Shown here piece by piece: positions 1-8,624 of a stretch of 64,000 nucleotides of DNA. How positions within the stretch are numbered: the stretch's first letter is position 1; every line of letters begins with the position of its first letter. The DNA is taken from NCBI GenBank assembly GCA_964590135.1, contig CAZPVX010000022.1, forward strand, positions 9,144 through 73,143. The letters run 5' to 3'. A program made the translations under genes and the position numbers. Origin of the DNA: JBDHWI01 sp964590135. GTDB lineage: Bacteria > Chloroflexota > Anaerolineae > J036 > Brachytrichaceae. The notes under the pieces are model-generated. The model had not been told where the DNA came from. It saw nothing but the letters and a program-made list of their open reading frames with translations, and made no database searches.

Positions 1-378
1 TCGGCCATGTTCTACAACGACCAACCGCCGGACATGATTTTTTATCAAGGGCTGGCGCGGCAGGCGCTGGGACGCAAGGCTGAGGCGAAGGCCATCTTCC
101 GCAAGTTGGTGCACTATGGCAGGCAGCACATGAAAGACAACGTGAAGATCGACTATTTTGCCGTGTCGCTGCCGGATTTCCTGGTGTTCGAAGACGACCT
201 GAACGCGCGCAACCGCGCGCACTGCCATTACATGATGGCGCTGGGATATCTGGGGTTGGGTGACGCCGGCAAGGCGCAAACCCATTTCCGTGAAGTGCTT
301 GCGCTCAACGCTGCGCATCTCGGCGCGATCATGCATCAGAAATTGTTTCACAACAACGATAGACACTCAGAAAAATGA
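1..378 (+). CDS. TPR protein, C-terminal end (DUF5107-type), partial
   Basis: The reading frame is open from the first base of the window, so this is the 3' end of a longer gene; 125 residues are visible. They form two TPR-like helical hairpins (around MIFYQGLARQALGRKAEAK and MMALGYLGLGDAGKAQTHF). The segment KIDYFAVSLPDFLVFEDDL between them is typical of the C-terminus of DUF5107 proteins, large carbohydrate-linked proteins. The stop codon overlaps the start of the next gene as ATGA, so the two are probably translationally coupled and work in the same glycan-degrading function. The first methionine at base 7 is internal, not a start. The family assignment is by recognition and is moderately sure; the missing N-terminus prevents more. 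Confidence 0.7.
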   Translation, partial: SAMFYNDQPPDMIFYQGLARQALGRKAEAKAIFRKLVHYGRQHMKDNVKIDYFAVSLPDFLVFEDDLNARNRAHCHYMMALGYLGLGDAGKAQTHFREVLALNAAHLGAIMHQKLFHNNDRHSEK

Positions 379-3182
379 ACAACACAATCGATCTCGCCGG
401 CGAGTGGGATTTCCAACTCGACCCGCAGGACTGCGGCATCGCCTATGGCTGGTTCAATCGCGCGCTGGAGCAGCGTATCCATTTGCCCGGCTCATTGCAA
501 GCGCAGGGTTTTGGCGATGACATCACGTTGAACACGCGCTGGATCGGCGATGTCGTCGATCGCGCCTATTTTGCTGAGGATCGCTATGCGCCATACCGGC
601 AAGCCGGCGACATTAAGGTGCCGTTCTGGTTGCAACCCGACAAGCACTATCGCGGCGCGGCGTGGTATCAACGCGCAATCGACATTCCCGATGCGTGGCG
701 GAGCCGGCGCATCACGCTTGCCCTGGAGCGCCCGCACTGGGAGACGCGCGTCTGGCTCGACGACCGCTATGCCGGAGCGAATAACAGCCTGTCCACGCCG
801 CACGTCTACGATTTCGGCTGCGACGTCGCGCCGGGCCGGCATTACATCACAGTGCGCGTGAGCAACGAGATGATCGTCGATGTTGGGCAGAATGCGCACA
901 GCGTGTCGGAGCATACGCAGACCAACTGGAATGGCATCATCGGCAACATCGCACTGGCTGCCGGCAGCCCTGTCTTCATCGATGACGTGCAGGTGTATCC
1001 GAATGTGCAGCGCAAAACAGCGCGCGTGCACGTGCAATTGGCGAATGCGCTTATGCAGGAAGCAACGGTGAGCGTGTCGCTTGCCGCTGCATCGGCGAAT
1101 GCGAATCGATCGCACTGCCCTGCGCCTGTCTCAACGCAGGCGCACGTGGCAGCCAGCAGCAATGCGCTTGAGATCGACTATTTGCTGGGGGATGAGGCTG
1201 TGACCTGGGATGAGTTTATGCCGGCGCTGTACACGCTTACGGTGAACATCACAGGAAGCGTTGATGGCCGCACCATCGACGATACGAAGGTTGTTCGCTT
1301 CGGCCTGCGCGAAGTTGGCATCATCGGCACGCAGTTGGCGATCAATGGCCGGCCCATCTTCATCCGCGGCACGTTGGAATGCGCCATCTTCCCGCGCACT
1401 GGCTACCCGCCGGCGGATGTCGAATCGTGGAAGCGCGTGATCGGCGTGGCAAAGGCGCACGGGCTGAATCATCTTCGCTTTCACTCATGGTGCCCGCCCG
1501 AGGCTGCATTCATCGCCGGCGATGAGATGGGTTTCTACTTTCAAGTGGAGTGCGCGGCGTGGGCAAATCAGGGTGCAACCATTGGCGAGGGCCGGCCGCT
1601 GGATCGCTGGCTGTACGAAGAGGCGCATCGCATCGTGCGCGCGTACGGCAACCACCCGTCGTTCATCATGATGGCATATGGCAATGAGCCAGCGGGTCGC
1701 GACCGCGATTATCTGGCAAAGTGGGTGCGCTATTGGCGCGGATTCGATCCGCGTAGATTGCACACCGGCGGCGCCGGCTGGCCTATTCTCGCGGAGAACG
1801 ACTATCACAACATCCCTGAGCCGCGCATCCAGGGTTGGGGACAGGAATTACGCTCGCGCATCAACGCGAAGCCGCCGGAGACGACGACTGATTACAGCGA
1901 TTGGGTGCAACGCCTGAACAAGCCCATCGTCAGCCACGAGATCGGCCAATGGTGCGTCTATCCCAACTTCGACGAGATCGGGAAATACACCGGGCCGGTA
2001 AAGGCGAAGAATTTTGAAATCTTCCGCGACTCGCTCAATGCCAATCACATGGGTGATCAAGCGCATGATTTCCTGCTTGCCAGCGGCAAATTGCAGGTGC
2101 TGTGCTACAAGGAAGATATCGAATCGGCGCTGCGCACGCCGGGGTTTGCCGGCTTTCACCTGCTCGATTTGCACGACTTCCCCGGGCAAGGCACCGCGCT
2201 GGTCGGCGTGCTGGATCCATTCTGGGAAGAAAAAGGCTACGTGACGCCGGCGGAATACAGCCGCTTCTGCAATAGCACTGTGCTGCTCGCGCGCATGCCC
2301 AAGCGCATCTGGCAGACAGGCGAAATATTCAGTGCCGACCTGGATATTGCACACTTTGGCCCCGAGCCGCTGAAAGACGTCATCATCGATTGGTCGCTGG
2401 TGAGTGCCGGCGGTGTGGTGGCAGCGCAGGGCGAACTCAGCGCGGCAGACATTCCCATCGGCAATGGCACGCGCATCGGTCGCATCGAGGTGGCGCTGGA
2501 TGGATTTGCGCCGGCGCGCCAATACGCGCTCGTCACATCAATTCGCGACGCGCACATCGAAAATGATTGGGACATCTGGGTGTTCGCCGATGACGTGGAT
2601 GTTCGCGCGTCTGGCGACGTGTTGATCGTGAATGCGCTCGACGACGGGGCGATGACGCGCCTGGCGCAGGGCGGCAAGGTGTTGTTGATGCTGTCGCCGG
2701 CGCGCGTGAAGGTCGATTCGGTGATCGGCTTTTCCAGCGTGTTCTGGAACACTTCATGGACGAAGATGCGGCCATCGACCCACACTGCGAAGCCATCCAT
2801 TGGTCAGGCTCCGCACACGCTCGGCATCCTGTGCAACCCGGGTCACGCCGCTTTCGCAGAATTTCCCACAGAATCACATAGCAATTGGCAGTGGTGGGAG
2901 TTGATACATGGCGCAGCCGCCATGACACTGGACCGCATGCCGCCGGCGTTGCGTCCGCTGGTGCAGCCGATCGACACGTGGTTCGAGAACCGCCGGCTGG
3001 GGCTGTTGTTCGAGGCGCGCGTGAATGGCGGCAGTCTGGCGGTCTGCTCGATGGATCTGCAGAGCGACCTTGACCGGCGCATCGTGGCGCGGCAGATGCT
3101 GCATAGCCTGTTGGGCTATATGGCGAGCGACGCGTTTGCGCCGCAGATCGAGGTGGATGCCGGCGCCATTCGCGCGTTGTGA
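375..3182 (+). CDS. Glycoside hydrolase family 2 enzyme (beta-galactosidase/glucuronidase-like)
   Basis: 935 residues. The N-terminal ~170 residues form a GH2 sugar-binding jelly roll (GSLQAQGFGDDITLNTRW, then a lectin-like WYQRAIDIPDAW segment). An immunoglobulin-like domain and a TIM barrel from about residue 315 follow. The catalytic acid/base is Glu438 in HPSFIMMAYGNEP and the likely nucleophile is Glu522 in KPIVSHEIGQW. About 350 further residues form C-terminal beta domains. No signal peptide is visible, so it is probably cytoplasmic and hydrolyses a beta-linked oligosaccharide imported from outside; the exact sugar cannot be read. It starts at ATG in a four-base overlap with the TPR gene. 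It differs from LacZ in having a long C-terminal region and no obvious LacZ small domain. Confidence 0.88.
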   Translation: MNNTIDLAGEWDFQLDPQDCGIAYGWFNRALEQRIHLPGSLQAQGFGDDITLNTRWIGDVVDRAYFAEDRYAPYRQAGDIKVPFWLQPDKHYRGAAWYQRAIDIPDAWRSRRITLALERPHWETRVWLDDRYAGANNSLSTPHVYDFGCDVAPGRHYITVRVSNEMIVDVGQNAHSVSEHTQTNWNGIIGNIALAAGSPVFIDDVQVYPNVQRKTARVHVQLANALMQEATVSVSLAAASANANRSHCPAPVSTQAHVAASSNALEIDYLLGDEAVTWDEFMPALYTLTVNITGSVDGRTIDDTKVVRFGLREVGIIGTQLAINGRPIFIRGTLECAIFPRTGYPPADVESWKRVIGVAKAHGLNHLRFHSWCPPEAAFIAGDEMGFYFQVECAAWANQGATIGEGRPLDRWLYEEAHRIVRAYGNHPSFIMMAYGNEPAGRDRDYLAKWVRYWRGFDPRRLHTGGAGWPILAENDYHNIPEPRIQGWGQELRSRINAKPPETTTDYSDWVQRLNKPIVSHEIGQWCVYPNFDEIGKYTGPVKAKNFEIFRDSLNANHMGDQAHDFLLASGKLQVLCYKEDIESALRTPGFAGFHLLDLHDFPGQGTALVGVLDPFWEEKGYVTPAEYSRFCNSTVLLARMPKRIWQTGEIFSADLDIAHFGPEPLKDVIIDWSLVSAGGVVAAQGELSAADIPIGNGTRIGRIEVALDGFAPARQYALVTSIRDAHIENDWDIWVFADDVDVRASGDVLIVNALDDGAMTRLAQGGKVLLMLSPARVKVDSVIGFSSVFWNTSWTKMRPSTHTAKPSIGQAPHTLGILCNPGHAAFAEFPTESHSNWQWWELIHGAAAMTLDRMPPALRPLVQPIDTWFENRRLGLLFEARVNGGSLAVCSMDLQSDLDRRIVARQMLHSLLGYMASDAFAPQIEVDAGAIRAL

Positions 3183-3187
3183 CGAAT

Positions 3188-3230
3188 TGCGGATTACGCG
3201 GATCGCCCTTGCGCGCCCGCGTAATCCGCA
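3188..3230. terminator. Perfect 14-bp hairpin between convergent genes
   Basis: Arms TGCGGATTACGCGG (3188-3201) and CCGCGTAATCCGCA (3217-3230) are exact inverse complements around a 15-nt loop. It lies just after the GH2 stop and overlaps the last codons of the minus-strand membrane gene, so it can terminate both strands. There is no T-run. The core resembles the GATTAC-bearing extragenic element at 8530-8617, suggesting a dispersed repeat rather than a simple intrinsic terminator. Confidence 0.55.
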
Positions 3231-4027
3231 GCGGAAAACTTTTCGCCGGCGCGGCGCAGAAAGACGTGCGCTGCCAGCAACAGTAAGACCATCTCGATGG
3301 CATTCCACCAGAAATGCACATCAAGCCGAATCGCTGTGGTCAGGCCGGGCAATGTGCAAAGGAAGGTGCCTTGCGTGAAAGCGCTGCGCGCAAGCCAGCC
3401 ATCGCGACCCACAATACCCGGCAAGCCCTGCGCCGTGACATTGGTGACGCCTAATTGACGCAGCTCTTCAAGCACCTGCAGATAGCGCACAAAGGTGTAG
3501 GAATGCTCGATGGCATGCAACCCTGCCACAAGGACCAGCCCATACGCCCAAAGGTTGCGCATCCGGCCTTTGATCACCAGCCACAACACGACGAATAGCA
3601 CCGCCCAGTTCCACACAAAATGCACCCATTCGGCGTTTGCCGCCGAAAGCAGACCATTGGATTGACGCGCCGTCCAGAACAGCACGTAGTATTGCACCCA
3701 CTGCACCAGATGCTCGATCGTATGCACGCCCTGCATCACCAGCAGCGCGCTCAGCACACCAACCATCGATCCGAAAAGCCGCGCATCCTCTCGCCACTTC
3801 ACCATGCCGATGGGCAGCAACGTCGCCAGCACGATGGCGGTGAAGGTCCAACCCGGAAACTGAAGCACGATCACAGCAAACGCGCCCAGCGCCAGTCCGA
3901 TCAACAAGGCGGCAATGGCGGCTTTGGCGTGCCGGCGCGGATGCAGCAGTTGCAGCACTGGCAAGTGAGACTGGCTGATCGTCTTCAGACTCCATCCGCG
4001 CGAGGATGCGTTCAAGCTGATGTTCAT
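3194..4027 (-). CDS. Polytopic membrane protein of unknown function
   Basis: 277 residues with about six hydrophobic helices (for example AAIAALLIGLALGAFAVIVL, FTAIVLATLLPIGMV, WNWAVLFVVLWLVI, LWAYGLVLVAGLHAIEH and a last one near AIEMVLLLLAAHVFL). Two repeated signatures, GVHTIEHLVQW and AGLHAIEHSYTF, place His and Glu inside membrane helices, which could bind metal or haem; this is inference. The start ATG overlaps the stop of the upstream FG-GAP lipoprotein gene (ATGA), so they form an operon. I do not recognise a named family. Confidence 0.75.
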   Translation of the reverse strand: MNISLNASSRGWSLKTISQSHLPVLQLLHPRRHAKAAIAALLIGLALGAFAVIVLQFPGWTFTAIVLATLLPIGMVKWREDARLFGSMVGVLSALLVMQGVHTIEHLVQWVQYYVLFWTARQSNGLLSAANAEWVHFVWNWAVLFVVLWLVIKGRMRNLWAYGLVLVAGLHAIEHSYTFVRYLQVLEELRQLGVTNVTAQGLPGIVGRDGWLARSAFTQGTFLCTLPGLTTAIRLDVHFWWNAIEMVLLLLAAHVFLRRAGEKFSAADYAGAQGRSA

Positions 4028-5670
4028 CGGATTACCTCATTCAATGTCTGTGACTGAATCTTTTCGACGCGCGAGACTCTGCCGTCGGGCCAGATCACGT
4101 CGAGATGCTGGATGGTTGCGCCGGCTGGCACGCCAAAGTGAATGCGCGCCGGCTCGCCCGAAAGATAGCCGCTCGTCGCGCGCGCCTCGCGCTGGAAAAT
4201 GCCGGCGCTGGTATGCAGTTGCAACACCGCGCCGATGGCGGCAACGTTGACCGACTTCGGCCAATGCAGATCGACCAGCACACTTGTCCCTCCGCATAGT
4301 CGATTTTCAAAAATCTGCGCCGGCGTGCGAAGGTTGTTGATCACGATGTCAAGGTCGCCATCGCCATCCAGATCAGCCATCTGCATGCCGCGCCCGCTGC
4401 CCTGCGAATCCAACCCCCAACTTTGCGCCGGCTGAAACGCGCCATGCTGTGTGTTGCGAAAGGCCTTGTTGCGCTCCACCAATTCGCCGTTGGGCAGATG
4501 TTTGAACAGGTTGCTGGCGATCATGCCATTGACGACATACAGATCGAGGAAGCCATCGCGATCGAGATCGCCGAAGCGACCGGCCCAACTCCAGCCCGTG
4601 GCATCGATGCTGCGTTGTGGCGCCTCGTTGCGCCACACGCCGTCCGCGCCGCGTCGCAGCAGCACATTCTGGACGATCTGGCGATCGTCTGGTTCGCGCT
4701 TTTCCTGTGTGGCTTGAATCATCGGCAGCCATTCGGCCAGCACCGCCGGCGAGGTGTCGGGTGGATTCATGTCGGTGGTGAAGAGCGCTGTGCGGCCATC
4801 GTTGTCGAGGGCGCCCCAGTCGATGCTCATGGTGCTGTGCGAGGTGGTGGCGAAGGGGCGCGTCGGCTGCCATGCCCCATCCTGCTGATGCAGCCAGATG
4901 CCATCCTGCAGTTGAAAGTCGTTTGCAACCCATATGTCGCGCCGGCCATCGCCGTTCAGGTCGATCAAGCCAATGGCGAGCGCCTCTGCGCGGTCAGCCA
5001 GGCGCGCGGCGGCAAAGCCGTCGCTGGTGTTCAGGTAGAGATACACGCCGGCCTGCTGCATCAGGGATGATTGCGCCTGCTTCAGTTCGATATCGTACGC
5101 GCCGGTCACCAGGTCGAGCCGGCCATCATCGTTGAGGTCAGCCCAGGACATGGCGTAGGCAGGATGCATTACGCCGCGCAGGTCGCCGCGCGCGAAGCGA
5201 CGCTGGCCGAGGTTGCGCAGATACAGCACGCCGGCCTCGCGCTGAGTCAGCACGATGTCGAACCGGCCATCGGCATCCACATCGACCGAGGCGACTGCGC
5301 GCGTAAATGGCACATCCAGCTCAGCCGGCGTGAAATTCAAGCCACCCTCATTCCACAAAATCTTCGCCGGTCCGTCGACGCTGGCGAAGACAAGGTCGAG
5401 GTCGCCATCATCGTCGAGGTCGTTCACGGCAAGGCCGGCGCCATTGCTGATGTAGGTGGCGATGTCGCGGATGCGGCCGCCGGTGATGAAGGGCAGTGAA
5501 TGCTCAACAAAGCGGTTTTCACAGGCATCAGACGTGTCGAGGATGGTGGAGCGTATGGTCGCCGGCAGGTTGGGGGCAAGGGTGGGGCGCACCGAAGCCG
5601 GCGCGGACTGGCATGCTGCCAGTGCCAGCATCAGACTGAGGATTGCTGCGCGCGGTGCTGAAGTGTGCAC
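4024..5670 (-). CDS. FG-GAP/VCBS repeat lipoprotein with UnbV/ASPIC C-terminus (CRTAC1-like)
   Basis: 548 residues from the GTG at 5670, chosen because AGGAG lies seven bases upstream; a longer TTG frame from 5691 lacks this. A lipoprotein signal ends in LMLALAACQS, so the mature protein should be anchored outside the membrane. Six or more calcium-binding repeats follow, each with a DxDxDGxxD loop (DLDDDGDLDLVFAS, DVDADGRFDIVLTQ, DLNGDGRRDIWVAN, DLDGDGDLDIVINN), predicting an integrin-like beta propeller. The last ~85 residues (AIGAVLQLHTSAGIFQRE to the end) are an ASPIC/UnbV domain. Role likely extracellular binding or adhesion; the substrate is unknown. It is coupled to the downstream membrane protein. 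Confidence 0.85.
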   Translation of the reverse strand: MHTSAPRAAILSLMLALAACQSAPASVRPTLAPNLPATIRSTILDTSDACENRFVEHSLPFITGGRIRDIATYISNGAGLAVNDLDDDGDLDLVFASVDGPAKILWNEGGLNFTPAELDVPFTRAVASVDVDADGRFDIVLTQREAGVLYLRNLGQRRFARGDLRGVMHPAYAMSWADLNDDGRLDLVTGAYDIELKQAQSSLMQQAGVYLYLNTSDGFAAARLADRAEALAIGLIDLNGDGRRDIWVANDFQLQDGIWLHQQDGAWQPTRPFATTSHSTMSIDWGALDNDGRTALFTTDMNPPDTSPAVLAEWLPMIQATQEKREPDDRQIVQNVLLRRGADGVWRNEAPQRSIDATGWSWAGRFGDLDRDGFLDLYVVNGMIASNLFKHLPNGELVERNKAFRNTQHGAFQPAQSWGLDSQGSGRGMQMADLDGDGDLDIVINNLRTPAQIFENRLCGGTSVLVDLHWPKSVNVAAIGAVLQLHTSAGIFQREARATSGYLSGEPARIHFGVPAGATIQHLDVIWPDGRVSRVEKIQSQTLNEVIR

Positions 5671-5849
5671 GTCCAATCTCCTCTCGCTCAATGCGACCTG
5701 CTCTCCTGCAAACGCAGGAGATTTTACGAATGAAACTTGCTCTGGGCAATTGCGCGCATCGTCTCATGCGGGCATCACTGAAAACGCAGGCTTGGTTGAA
5801 TTGTGGTCATGCGCGCGTGCTCGCGGCGCAGCCCCGGCGCATCGTGCGC

Positions 5850-6905
5850 CTACGATTTCTGCAACACATCCTTTACCGCTGTCGCAAATCGATCCACATC
5901 GGCCTCTGTCGTATCCCATGAGCACATCCAGCGCACCACTACATGCTCGACGTCGTGCTCTGCCCATTCGTAGAAGAACGAGTGTTGCAAGAGCGCCGGC
6001 ACTGCGCTCTTCGGCACGATCACGAATACAGCATTGGACTGCACTGGATAGGCGATCGGTGCGACATCCTTCATCCAGTTCGCCAGCCGCTGCGCCATCG
6101 CATTGGCGTTTTGGGCGTTGCGCAGCCACAGGTCGCTCTGCAACAACGCATCAAACTGCGCAGCGATGTAGCGCATCTTCGATGCCAGTTGCAGCCCCTG
6201 CTTGCGGATGAACTTGAAGTTTGACCTCCCTCTCATGCTGTGAGCGGTGAGAGCGGGAAAAAGCACGACCGCCTCGCCGCCCAGCATGCCATTCTTCGTG
6301 CCGCCAAACGAGAGCACATCGACGCCGGCGTCTCGCGTGAACGCGCGAAGCGGCAGACCCAACGCTGCTGCTGCATTGCTGATGCGCGCGCCGTCCATGT
6401 GCAGCAGCAAGCCATTTGTATGCGCAAAATCTGCCAGCGCCTGAATCTCATCCACCGTATACACCGTGCCAAGCTCAGTGCTTTGGGTGATGGAGACCAC
6501 CCGCGGTTGAACATGATGCTCGACCCCCAGGCCGTGCAGGTGGCGCTTCACCAGATCCATGGTGAGCTTGCCGTCAGGTGTGGCGCAGGGCAACAACTTC
6601 GCGCCGGTGAAGCGCTCTGGCGCGCCGCACTCGTCGACGTGAATGTGTGATGTGTCGGTGCAGATGATGGCGTGGTAGCTCTCGGTCATCGCCTTCAAGC
6701 CCAGCACGTTGGCTGCCGTGCCATTGAAGACGAAGTAGACATCGATGTCATCGCCGAGATGCTGCTTGAAGGCGTCGCCGGCCTTTGCTGTGTAGGGATC
6801 TTCCCCATAGCCGACGACATGACCGGTGTTCGCGTCGATAATCGCCTGCATGATCTGCGGATGAACGCCGGCGTTGTTGTCGCTGGCGAAAGTGCGCTGT
6901 GTCAT
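5850..6905 (-). CDS. ltaE: Low-specificity L-threonine aldolase
   Basis: 351 residues of the fold-type I PLP family that splits L-threonine or L-allo-threonine to glycine and acetaldehyde. The N-terminus FASDNNAGVHPQIMQAI and GHVVGYGEDPYT are typical of the family. The PLP-binding lysine is Lys204 in LSFGGTKNGMLGGEAVV, and His/Asp contacts are seen in HMDGARISNAAAALG. Full length for the family. TAGAAT lies six bases before the ATG on the minus strand, which predicts a leaderless mRNA. It is divergent from selD with 39 bp between the start codons. Most likely cytosolic glycine/threonine metabolism; a beta-eliminating lyase is the nearest alternative. Confidence 0.9.
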   Translation of the reverse strand: MTQRTFASDNNAGVHPQIMQAIIDANTGHVVGYGEDPYTAKAGDAFKQHLGDDIDVYFVFNGTAANVLGLKAMTESYHAIICTDTSHIHVDECGAPERFTGAKLLPCATPDGKLTMDLVKRHLHGLGVEHHVQPRVVSITQSTELGTVYTVDEIQALADFAHTNGLLLHMDGARISNAAAALGLPLRAFTRDAGVDVLSFGGTKNGMLGGEAVVLFPALTAHSMRGRSNFKFIRKQGLQLASKMRYIAAQFDALLQSDLWLRNAQNANAMAQRLANWMKDVAPIAYPVQSNAVFVIVPKSAVPALLQHSFFYEWAEHDVEHVVVRWMCSWDTTEADVDRFATAVKDVLQKS

Positions 6906-6911
6906 GTCGCG

Positions 6912-6935
6912 ATTCTACTTTTCCCGCGATAAGAT
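6912..6935. promoter_or_regulatory. Divergent -10 boxes for ltaE and selD
   Basis: On the minus strand TAGAAT occupies 6917-6912, six bases from the ltaE ATG. On the plus strand TAAGAT occupies 6930-6935, nine bases from the selD ATG at 6945. Both predicted transcripts would have almost no 5' leader. No good -35 hexamer is evident for either. Confidence 0.5.
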
Positions 6936-6944
6936 GGGGCATCC

Positions 6945-7997
6945 ATGACAACTGGCAAACGGATCAAGCTGACGTCGATGGCGTCGTGCGCCGGCTGAGC
7001 GGGCAAGCTCAGCCCAGAGGCGCTGGCCGCCGTGTTGCGGCCACTTCAGCACACGTTCGCCCCAGCGGCGTTTCCGAACTTGCTCGTCGGTCTTGGCCAG
7101 CCCGACGATGCCGCCGTGTACCGCCTGACCGATGATCTCGCCATCGTGCAGACGGTCGATTTCTTTACGCCGGTCGTGGATGATCCATACGCCTACGGCG
7201 CGATTGCCGCAGCCAATGCACTGAGCGACATCTATGCGATGGGTGGCGACGTGCTGTTTGCGTTGAACATCGCTGCGTTGCCTGAGGATTTGCCGGCGGA
7301 GATGATCAGCGCCATTTTTCAGGGCGGCGCAGACAAAGTGGCCGAAGCCGGCGCAGTCATTGCCGGCGGTCACACCATCAAGGACAAAGAGCCGAAATAC
7401 GGCCTTGCCGCCACTGGCATTGTGCATCCATCGCAGGTGATGGCGAAGGCCGGCGCAAAAGCCGGCGATGCGCTCATCCTCACCAAGCCGCTCGGCGCCG
7501 GCGTCATCACCACCGCGCTCAAGGGCGACCAGGCCGAGGCTGCGCATGTGGCTGCGGCCATCGCCAGCATGTCGCGGCTGAACAAGACTGCCGCGCAGTT
7601 GGCGCGCAAACACGGCGCGCGCGGTGGCACCGACATCACCGGCTTTGGGTTGATCGGCCATGCGATGGAGATGGCGGCCGGCACTGGCGCGCGCTTCGCC
7701 TTTCACTTCGATCGATTGCCCTTCCTGCCCGGTGCATTCCAATATGGCGAGGCATGGATCTTCCCCGGCGGCGCATCCACCAATCAAGCCGCGTATCAGG
7801 CGCGGGTGAGCTTCGATGAAGGCTTGCAGGACTGGCAGCGCATGTTGTTGTTTGACCCCGAGACGAGCGGGGGATTGCTGATTGCGATTGCGGCAGACAA
7901 GGCGGATGCGCTGTTGGGCGATTTGCGCGCCGCGGGCGAGGATGCGCACCGCGTCGCCGAGGTTGTCGCCGGCGAGGGCATACATATTGCATCGTAG
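6945..7997 (+). CDS. selD: Selenophosphate synthetase with in-frame UGA (selenocysteine)
   Basis: Makes selenophosphate from selenide and ATP. Read from the ATG at 6945, the N-terminus is KRIKLTSMASCAGUAGKLSP, with TGA (6996-6998) at codon 18. The U falls exactly where the catalytic Cys/Sec lies in the GC-A-A-K-L-x-P or GCGCKISP motif of SelD. The frame continues without interruption into PDDAAVYRLTDDLAIVQTVD, IAAANALSDIYAMGGD, AGGHTIKDKEPKYG and DPETSGGLLIA, all SelD signatures. Total 350 residues including Sec, the normal family length. An automated call would start at the GTG at 7032 and lose the nucleophile and the glycine-rich N-terminus. The host therefore should also have SelA, SelB and tRNA-Sec. 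A sequencing error or true stop is less likely because homology extends on both sides of the UGA in one frame. Confidence 0.9.
6994..7050 (+). promoter_or_regulatory. Candidate bacterial SECIS element in selD
   Basis: Downstream of the UGA, TGGCCGC (7024-7030) and GCGGCCA (7037-7043) form a perfect 7-bp stem with loop CGTGTT, 32 nt after the UGA and with G near the loop start, within the spacing usual for bacterial SECIS. GCTGAG (6994-6999, containing the UGA) can pair with TTCAGC (7045-7050) as a lower stem. A competing 8-bp hairpin, GGCTGAGC/GCTCAGCC (6993-7014), also involves the UGA. Bacterial SECIS elements vary, so the element is inferred from position and fold. Confidence 0.55.
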
Positions 7998-8027
7998 AGG
8001 CTGCGAAATACCGCCTCTTCAACCACT

Positions 8028-8516
8028 TCATCCTTTCTTTGGCACGTGCAACTCGCTGCGCTTCAACACTTCTGGCGCAATGTGCGCCCACGCCTTCGCA
8101 TCGAATCGCAGCTCCACCACCGCGCATGTTGGCAGGTCGCCGATCTGTGGCGAGAAATGATGCGCCAGTTCGCTCATTTCGGGGTTGTGGCCGACCAGCA
8201 TGGCGCACTTGGCATCATCATCCAAAGCGTGAATGAGATTGAGCAGCGCCGCCGGCGTCGCGCCATACATGCGCTCTTCGATTACGATCTTCTTGCGTTT
8301 GTAGTCGAGAGCCTTAGCAAGTATTTCTGCGGTGGTCAGCGCGCGCACGGCAGGGCTGGACAAAATCAAATCGGGTTCGAGACCGAGCTTTGCCAACCGC
8401 TCCCCCATCGCCGGCGCATCCTTTTTGCCGCGCCCGTTCAGGGGCCGATCACGGTCCGCGAGTGATGGATCATCCCAACTCGATTTGGCATGGCGAACCA
8501 GAAGCAGCGTTTTCAT
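8028..8516 (-). CDS. sixA: SixA-like phosphohistidine phosphatase
   Basis: 162 residues of the histidine phosphatase superfamily. The catalytic RHG-type motif is LLVRHAKSSW with His9, followed by DRDRPLNGRGKKDA, the signature of SixA/short phosphohistidine phosphatases. The second catalytic His lies in MLVGHNPEMSELAHHF. SixA proteins remove phosphate from histidine in phosphotransfer proteins; the substrate here is unknown. Full length for the family, cytosolic. It is convergent with selD, with a 30-bp gap. Confidence 0.85.
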   Translation of the reverse strand: MKTLLLVRHAKSSWDDPSLADRDRPLNGRGKKDAPAMGERLAKLGLEPDLILSSPAVRALTTAEILAKALDYKRKKIVIEERMYGATPAALLNLIHALDDDAKCAMLVGHNPEMSELAHHFSPQIGDLPTCAVVELRFDAKAWAHIAPEVLKRSELHVPKKG

Positions 8517-8520
8517 GAGT

Positions 8521-8620
8521 GGTTAACCGCAGATTACACAGATTTCAGAGATTGCGCTTTATCAATCCGCGGAATCCATGTCATCCGCGGTTCAAATCTT
8601 TGTTTCAGTGTAATCTGATG
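8521..8620. repeat. Extragenic palindromic element
   Basis: Outer arms CAGATTACAC (8530-8539) and GTGTAATCTG (8608-8617) are exact inverse complements. Inside, CCGCGG occurs at 8567-8572 and 8585-8590. The GATTAC core and CCGCGG resemble the hairpin at 3188-3230, so this is probably one copy of a dispersed palindromic family. The right arm also supplies TAATCT (8611-8616), a possible -10 box for the next gene. Confidence 0.55.
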
Positions 8621-8624
8621 CGAG

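Noticed and set aside
6996..6998. TGA in selD as a nonsense mutation or pseudogene
   Set aside because: Sequence similarity to SelD is continuous across it and it sits at the catalytic Cys/Sec position, so Sec is the better reading.
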